Assembly (NCBI GenBank): GCA_022510485.1
Contig: JAFLTI010000008.1
Span: forward strand, 1 to 38,789
Length of the DNA stretch: 38,789 bases
Reading direction: 5' to 3'
Source of the DNA: Lentimicrobiaceae bacterium
Lineage (GTDB): Bacteria; Bacteroidota; Bacteroidia; Bacteroidales; P3
Numbering within the stretch: position 1 is the first letter of the stretch; each line of letters begins with the position of its first letter. Positions 33,922-38,789 of this stretch are shown here, one piece after another. Position numbers and translations under genes: made by a program. The notes beneath the pieces are model-generated. The model ran no database searches. It saw nothing but the letters and a program-made list of their open reading frames with translations, and was not told the DNA's origin.

Positions 33922-36390
33922 ATGAAAAAATTACTCTTTGTTCTGATGGGGGTAGCCCTTGGGTTTTCTTTGGGCTTTAGTCGAAACACAATCGAAACGA
34001 CACAAACTCCCGAAGGTTTTAGCGCCAAAGCCGATTATGTAGAAGTTGCCGATTTGGCAGCCCTCTGCGCTATGCGCGAAACTGTTGCCGAAGGTCAGAA
34101 ATATTTGGTAAAGGGCGAAGTGGTTGTTACTGCCATTATCGGTAAATTCGGCGGCAACCAAAATACCACCAACGCTTGGGTTCAAGACAAAAACTGCGAA
34201 ACCTCCAAGGGTCACTCCATGATGTTGTACTACGTAAACGATGTGCTGAAAGATGCCAAAGTGGGTGATGTGGTAACAGGTTTGATGGGTGAATTGACGG
34301 TTTACCAAGACTTGATTGAAATGCAGAAGCTTGATGGTTCACAACTTCAAATCAATGGCACTGCCGATATTACCGTAGACGATGTAACGATTGCCGAACT
34401 GTCCGGTACCGACAAATGGTTATATCAAAACGCCATAGTTCGTGTTAAAAACGCTGAATTTGCAGATGCCGGCAAAACTTTTGAAGTGAACAAAACCTAT
34501 AACATAACAGATGCCACCGGTACCATTGGTATCTATACCAATCGCGAAGGAAGCTATTTGAAACAAACAATTCCTTCCGGAAAATTGGATGTAACCGCTT
34601 ATGTTGGATATCATAATGGTGCTGCCCAGTTGTGTATTCGCACCGCAGAAGATGTTGGACTTGAATCTGGTGATGAACCCGGTGATGATGACGAACCCGG
34701 TGATGAGCCCGGTGATGATGACACTCCGCTTACCGAAAAAACAGATTTGATGATTTCGGAATATTTGGAAGGTTCCTCTAACAATAAAGCTCTCGAACTT
34801 TATAACGGTACGGGAAATGATATCGACTTGTCTGCCTACAGATTGGTAAAAGAAGTAAACGGAGATGCCTCCAAGGCTACCGAAATTAAATTAGAAGGCA
34901 CGTTAAAAGCTGGAGCCACTTATGTAATTGCCAATTCTAGCAGCAATTGTGCACAAGCCATTAGGGATTTGGCTAATTTAACAGAAAGTAACAATGTTAT
35001 GAATTTTAACGGTAATGATGCCGTTATTCTTTATAAGGGCGATACAAAAATCGATGTGGTTGGTGTAGAAGGATCCGAAGCCGATTGGGGTAAAGATGTA
35101 ACGCTTCGCCGTAAATGTGACAAAGGTCCAAACACCACGTATGATCCAAGCGAATGGACACAAGCAGCTAAAGATGATTACAGCAATCTTGGAAAATATT
35201 GCAGCGAAGATTTGTCGGCTCCCAGTATAAGCAAGATTGTTACCAAAGCTACGGTAAATACCTCTATCGACGTTTACTTTACCCAAGAAGTAGAAAAGGC
35301 TTCAGCCGAAACCGCTGCCAATTATTCTATAGAAGGACTTACTATCAGCTCCGCTGTTTTGGATAATAGCGGTAGGATGGTAACCCTTACTACCTCCGCT
35401 ATGACCGGTGGTGCCGAATATACATTGGTGGTTAATGGCGTTAAAGGCGTTAACGAAAATGTTATGGAAAATGTTTCCGTTAAATTTACCTTTGGCTATG
35501 CCGAAGTTGCAGACCTCGCCGCCCTCTGCGCTATGCGCGAAACGTATGCCGAAGGTCAGAAATATTTGGTAAAGGGCGAAGTTGTTGTTACTGCCATTAT
35601 CGGTAAATTCGGCAGCAACCAAACTACCACCAACGCTTGGGTTCAAGACAAAGACTGCGAAACCTCCAAGGGTCACTCCATGATGTTGTACTACGTAAAC
35701 GATATATTCGAAGGCGTTAAAGTAGGCGATGTTATAACAGGTATTGTAGGAGAACTTACTGTTTACAGCGACCTGATTGAAATGCAGACCTTAGGTTCCT
35801 CCACAATTGAAGTTACAGGCACTGCCGACATTACCGTAGACGATGTAACGATTGCCGATCTTAATGGAGCCGACAAATGGCTGTATCAGAACGCCATTGT
35901 TCGCATTAAAAATGCCCAATATGCCGATGCCGGCAAAACTTTTGCAGAAAACACGAACTATAGCATAAGAGACGACAACAATGGCATTATGCCTCTTCGC
36001 ACCAACCGTGAAGGCGACTATTTGGGTCAGACCATTCCCTCCGGAAAAGTTACGGTTTCCGGTTATGTGGGCTACTATAGCGGCAATGTTCAGTTGTGTG
36101 TTCGCACCAAAGAAGACTGCGGTATAGGCGTTCCCTCTGCAATAGAAGACCTTGCTAATATTAACTTCTCGGTTTATCCCAACCCCACCAACGGTATGTT
36201 GAACGTGGAACTCAACGATGGCGGTCTGTTCGACCTGTTCGTTTACAATGTAAACGGTATGCAGCTGCTGCGCCACGAAGGTTTGATGAACAATGCCCGC
36301 GTTGATCTCTCCGCTCTTGCCAATGGTATGTATGTAGTGGAAATCCGCACGGCAGAAGGTGTGGTTCGCACCAAAGTAGTGGTAAGGTAA
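33922..36390 (+). CDS. Secreted OB-fold and lamin-tail protein with T9SS type A tail
   Basis: An 822-residue exported protein. A signal peptide (MKKLLFVLMGVALGFSLGFS) is followed by: an OB-fold-like domain (about 38-245), of the sort often found beside secreted nucleases in Bacteroidota; an acidic Asp/Glu/Gly/Pro linker (251-268); a lamin-tail domain (about 275-428; LMISEYLEGSSNNKALELYN, DVVGVEGSEADWGKDVTLRR); an Ig-like domain of SbsA type (about 430-520); a second OB-fold copy (about 527-735); and a type A sorting tail (from NFSVYPNPTNGMLNVEL to VVVR). No nuclease active site is seen, so it is more likely a binding protein. The two OB copies are nearly identical in DNA over ~180 bases. The next gene is an endonuclease carrying a close relative of the same lamin-tail domain, so the two probably act together outside the cell. 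Confidence 0.88.
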   Translation: MKKLLFVLMGVALGFSLGFSRNTIETTQTPEGFSAKADYVEVADLAALCAMRETVAEGQKYLVKGEVVVTAIIGKFGGNQNTTNAWVQDKNCETSKGHSMMLYYVNDVLKDAKVGDVVTGLMGELTVYQDLIEMQKLDGSQLQINGTADITVDDVTIAELSGTDKWLYQNAIVRVKNAEFADAGKTFEVNKTYNITDATGTIGIYTNREGSYLKQTIPSGKLDVTAYVGYHNGAAQLCIRTAEDVGLESGDEPGDDDEPGDEPGDDDTPLTEKTDLMISEYLEGSSNNKALELYNGTGNDIDLSAYRLVKEVNGDASKATEIKLEGTLKAGATYVIANSSSNCAQAIRDLANLTESNNVMNFNGNDAVILYKGDTKIDVVGVEGSEADWGKDVTLRRKCDKGPNTTYDPSEWTQAAKDDYSNLGKYCSEDLSAPSISKIVTKATVNTSIDVYFTQEVEKASAETAANYSIEGLTISSAVLDNSGRMVTLTTSAMTGGAEYTLVVNGVKGVNENVMENVSVKFTFGYAEVADLAALCAMRETYAEGQKYLVKGEVVVTAIIGKFGSNQTTTNAWVQDKDCETSKGHSMMLYYVNDIFEGVKVGDVITGIVGELTVYSDLIEMQTLGSSTIEVTGTADITVDDVTIADLNGADKWLYQNAIVRIKNAQYADAGKTFAENTNYSIRDDNNGIMPLRTNREGDYLGQTIPSGKVTVSGYVGYYSGNVQLCVRTKEDCGIGVPSAIEDLANINFSVYPNPTNGMLNVELNDGGLFDLFVYNVNGMQLLRHEGLMNNARVDLSALANGMYVVEIRTAEGVVRTKVVVR
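34061..34242 (+). repeat. Direct repeat in OB-fold domain, copy 1
   Basis: Matches 35522-35703 in the same frame with seven differences over 182 bases by eye, much closer than the flanking parts of the same two domains. The copies are 1461 bases apart, a multiple of three, so recombination between them would delete or duplicate 487 codons in frame. Confidence 0.9.
35522..35703 (+). repeat. Direct repeat in OB-fold domain, copy 2
   Basis: Second copy of the block at 34061-34242. It encodes most of the start of the second OB-fold domain, through HSMMLYYVND. Confidence 0.9.
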
Positions 36391-36392
36391 AC

Positions 36393-36444
36393 CCCTTTCC
36401 ACTGTTTTGAAAAGGGGCGCATTTGAAAATCAAGTGCGCCCCTT
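36393..36444 (+). terminator. Hairpin between the two secreted-protein genes
   Basis: AAGGGGCGCATTTGA (36412-36426) pairs with TCAAGTGCGCCCCTT (36430-36444): 15 bp with one G-U pair and a 3-base loop. The following bases, ATACTATAAT, give no proper T-run, so termination may be partial. A competing hairpin is possible between CCCCTTT (36393-36399) and AAAGGGG (36411-36417), which would break the first one. Confidence 0.6.
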
Positions 36445-36492
36445 ATACTATAATAAAATCATTGTTTTTTGTTTAACTAAAAATCGAAAATC

Positions 36493-38789
36493 ATGCGCGC
36501 GAGAAATTTAAGAACCGGGGTTCTGTTTGCGGGCATCCTGTTTTTGTTTTCGTTTTTGCAGGGGCAGCCAAGCGGCTATTATCAATCGGCTTACGGCAAG
36601 AGTGGCTATACGCTTAAAACGGCATTGTATCAGATTATAAAAGACCATACCGTTGTTAGCTACGATGGTTTGTGGACCGCTTTTGAAGAAACCGATGCAC
36701 GGGAAGACGGCAAAGTGTGGGATATGTATTCCAACACCAATTTTACGTTTGGAAACAATCAGTGTGGCAATTATGGCAAAGAGGGCGACTGCTATAACCG
36801 CGAACATTCCTTTCCCAAGAGTTGGTTTAGCGATGCTAAGCCCATGTATTCCGACCTGTTTCATCTTTACCCTACCGACGGTTATGTAAACAACAAGCGG
36901 GGCAACAATCCCTTTGGCGAAGTTAGCAATCCTACCTATACGAGCACTAATGGTTCCAAAGTAGGAAAAAATACCACCTCCGGCTATTCGGGTACGGTAT
37001 TTGAACCGGCAGACGAATACAAAGGCGATTTTGCCCGTTCTTATTTTTATATGGCAACGCGCTACGAAGACAAAATTGCCAGCTGGAGCGATTGTGATGT
37101 CTGCGCCGGAAACAATCAGGCTTCTTTTAAGCAATGGACAGTAGATCTTTTGCTTAAATGGCATCTTCAAGACCCGGTAAGCCAAAAGGAAATAGACCGC
37201 AACGAGGCGGTTTACGGTCTTCAGCATAACCGCAATCCCTTTATTGACTATCCCGAATTGGTAGAAAAGATTTGGGGCAACGACAATACGGCTTTCCAGC
37301 CCGAAAATGTTGAACCCGAACCTGAACCCGAACCGGAAACCGAGTACGTGATTCGTTACGAATACCATGATGCCCAAGGCAATTTGGTGGCAGGAAGCCA
37401 GTATGTATTGGGTGTAGAAATTCCCGAAGGTAAAAACATTGCCAAAGCCGCCAAGAACACGGTGTTGATTGATGAGGATTTTCCCGGTGTTATTGATGCT
37501 GATGTAAATGGAAAAGACGCAACAATAGCTAATACAGGAGCAACGTATGTGGAAAGTTTTGCTACCGCTTACACTTATGGAAATTCGGCAGTCCGTATGG
37601 CTTCCAGCAACAATGCAGGTAGCATTGTGTTTAAGGAAATCAGCGTAAGCGGAGAATTTGAAGTAAGCATCAAAGGTAAAGGCTGGGCAGATACCGAAAA
37701 AGAATTTACGGTAAGCTGCACAAGCTGTACGCCGGCATCTCAAACCGTTAAGTTTTCCAAGAGCAAAGCCGATTTAAGTGGTTTTAGTGAATATGAAACC
37801 TTAGACCCGATAAAATTTACCGCTAACGGCAAAACTAAACTCACATTCTCGTCGGCAAAGAGCAAGCGTGTTATCATAGATCGTGTTACCGTTACTGCCG
37901 GCAGCGATAGTGGCGAGGGTGGTGGCAATGGCGATAATGGGGATGATGATGGTGATGATGACGGTGATGAAAACGAGCCCGATAACCCGAATACACCGGA
38001 TAATCCGGGAGAAACCACAGCCGAATTGATTATTTCGGAATATGTGGAAGGATCCGGTAACAATAAGGCTATTGAACTTTACAACGGTACAGGGAACGAT
38101 ATAGACCTTTCTGCGTACAAATTGGTAAAAGAAGTGAACGGCAATTCCTCCAGTACCAAAGAAGTCCAATTGACAGGTACATTAAAATCCGGAGCAACAT
38201 ATATTGTTGCACATGGCAGTGCGGTATTGGGCATCACAGCCAACAAAACAGATAATAGTACGATGGATTTTAATGGTAACGATGCCGTTAAACTTTATAA
38301 AGGCAATACCAAAATTGATGTGGTGGGAGTAGAAGGTTCTCCGGCAGATTGGGGTAAAGATGTAACGCTTCGCCGCAAATGTGGCAAGGGTCCCAATCCT
38401 ACATGGGATGCGAGCGAATGGGAAACATTCCCTATGGATGATTTCAGTGGTCTGGGCAAACACTGCGAAGGCGTTACGCCCGACAATCCAGACAACCCGG
38501 ATAATCCCGACCCTGACGACCCCGACCCTGACGATCCCGAAGAACCGATAACGGGCGAATATGGGCTTCAAGTATTGTATCCCACCGCAGGTCAGACCTT
38601 AAACTCGGCTTCGGTTGCGGCACGTGTGGCTTTGGTAGACAAAGCCGACAAGGAAATAGCCACCTATACCTTGAAAGAAGTAAAACTTCCTCAAGCCGGC
38701 AACTACACTTTCTTGGTTAACCTTTGGAAAGAAGAAGAAAAGCTGAACGAAAAGAGCGTGGATTTTGTGTATGATAACCCGAATCCCGA
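36493..38789 (+). CDS. Secreted endonuclease I family protein with lamin-tail domain (3' partial)
   Basis: The frame stays open to the window edge: 765 codons are visible and the C-terminus is missing. A signal peptide covers about residues 1-25 (LFAGILFLFSFLQG). Residues ~28-255 match endonuclease I (EndA/NucM family): CYNREHSFPKSWF with the catalytic-type His105, SDLFHLYPTDGYVNNKRGNN, and FARSYFYMATRYED. Such enzymes cut DNA or RNA with a metal ion. A Pro-Glu linker (about 276-283), a region of unknown beta-rich type, an acidic Asp/Gly linker (about 475-505), a lamin-tail domain (about 511-660), a Pro-Asp linker and the start of an Ig-like domain follow. A T9SS sorting tail is expected beyond the window but cannot be seen. 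It probably digests extracellular DNA for nutrients, biofilm or NET escape; the role is inferred. Confidence 0.92.
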   Translation, partial: MRARNLRTGVLFAGILFLFSFLQGQPSGYYQSAYGKSGYTLKTALYQIIKDHTVVSYDGLWTAFEETDAREDGKVWDMYSNTNFTFGNNQCGNYGKEGDCYNREHSFPKSWFSDAKPMYSDLFHLYPTDGYVNNKRGNNPFGEVSNPTYTSTNGSKVGKNTTSGYSGTVFEPADEYKGDFARSYFYMATRYEDKIASWSDCDVCAGNNQASFKQWTVDLLLKWHLQDPVSQKEIDRNEAVYGLQHNRNPFIDYPELVEKIWGNDNTAFQPENVEPEPEPEPETEYVIRYEYHDAQGNLVAGSQYVLGVEIPEGKNIAKAAKNTVLIDEDFPGVIDADVNGKDATIANTGATYVESFATAYTYGNSAVRMASSNNAGSIVFKEISVSGEFEVSIKGKGWADTEKEFTVSCTSCTPASQTVKFSKSKADLSGFSEYETLDPIKFTANGKTKLTFSSAKSKRVIIDRVTVTAGSDSGEGGGNGDNGDDDGDDDGDENEPDNPNTPDNPGETTAELIISEYVEGSGNNKAIELYNGTGNDIDLSAYKLVKEVNGNSSSTKEVQLTGTLKSGATYIVAHGSAVLGITANKTDNSTMDFNGNDAVKLYKGNTKIDVVGVEGSPADWGKDVTLRRKCGKGPNPTWDASEWETFPMDDFSGLGKHCEGVTPDNPDNPDNPDPDDPDPDDPEEPITGEYGLQVLYPTAGQTLNSASVAARVALVDKADKEIATYTLKEVKLPQAGNYTFLVNLWKEEEKLNEKSVDFVYDNPNP

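Overview
The window looks like a piece of a Bacteroidota chromosome, most likely from the order Bacteroidales. The evidence is several promoters of the Bacteroidota type (-7 box TAnnTTTG), two kinds of type IX secretion (T9SS) C-terminal sorting domain, a PorP/SprF-family protein, a pyruvate:ferredoxin oxidoreductase typical of anaerobes, and generally weak Shine-Dalgarno sites. Genus and species cannot be told from sequence reading alone.

Layout. (1) 1-1377 holds no convincing gene. It contains two full copies and a partial third copy of a ~0.41-0.42 kb tandem repeat with hairpins and purine-rich tracts, then a hairpin cluster, a probable promoter and a leader hairpin. (2) 17157-17162 and 1378-24116 form a surface-protein operon: a giant 5257-residue secreted Ig-like repeat protein with a T9SS type B tail, a PorP/SprF-like outer-membrane protein behind an unusually good ribosome binding site, and a 2008-residue secreted protein with a T9SS type A tail. 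(3) 24119-25764 carries two housekeeping genes tightly packed behind the operon: a small membrane protein with two LpxB-N-like domains, and the GTPase Era. (4) On the minus strand are tRNA-His(GTG), asnS and a fic gene whose promoter lies across a perfect 44-bp palindrome. (5) 28464-32018 is a large pyruvate:ferredoxin oxidoreductase with its own promoter and a strong terminator. (6) 32318-33819 is a PP2C phosphatase followed by a TPR protein. (7) 33922-38789 holds two secreted proteins sharing a lamin-tail domain: an OB-fold/lamin-tail protein with a type A tail, and an endonuclease I family nuclease cut off by the window end.

How the parts fit. PorP/SprF proteins are known to be needed for export or surface attachment of type B cargo such as SprB, so genes 1-3 of the operon probably make one surface structure. 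The endonuclease and its neighbour probably act outside the cell on DNA. T9SS core genes are not in this window and must be elsewhere. The most unusual items are the giant operon with its composition break and repeat-rich upstream region, the fic palindrome, the terminator squeezed between tRNA-His and asnS, and the near-identical internal repeat in the OB-fold protein.
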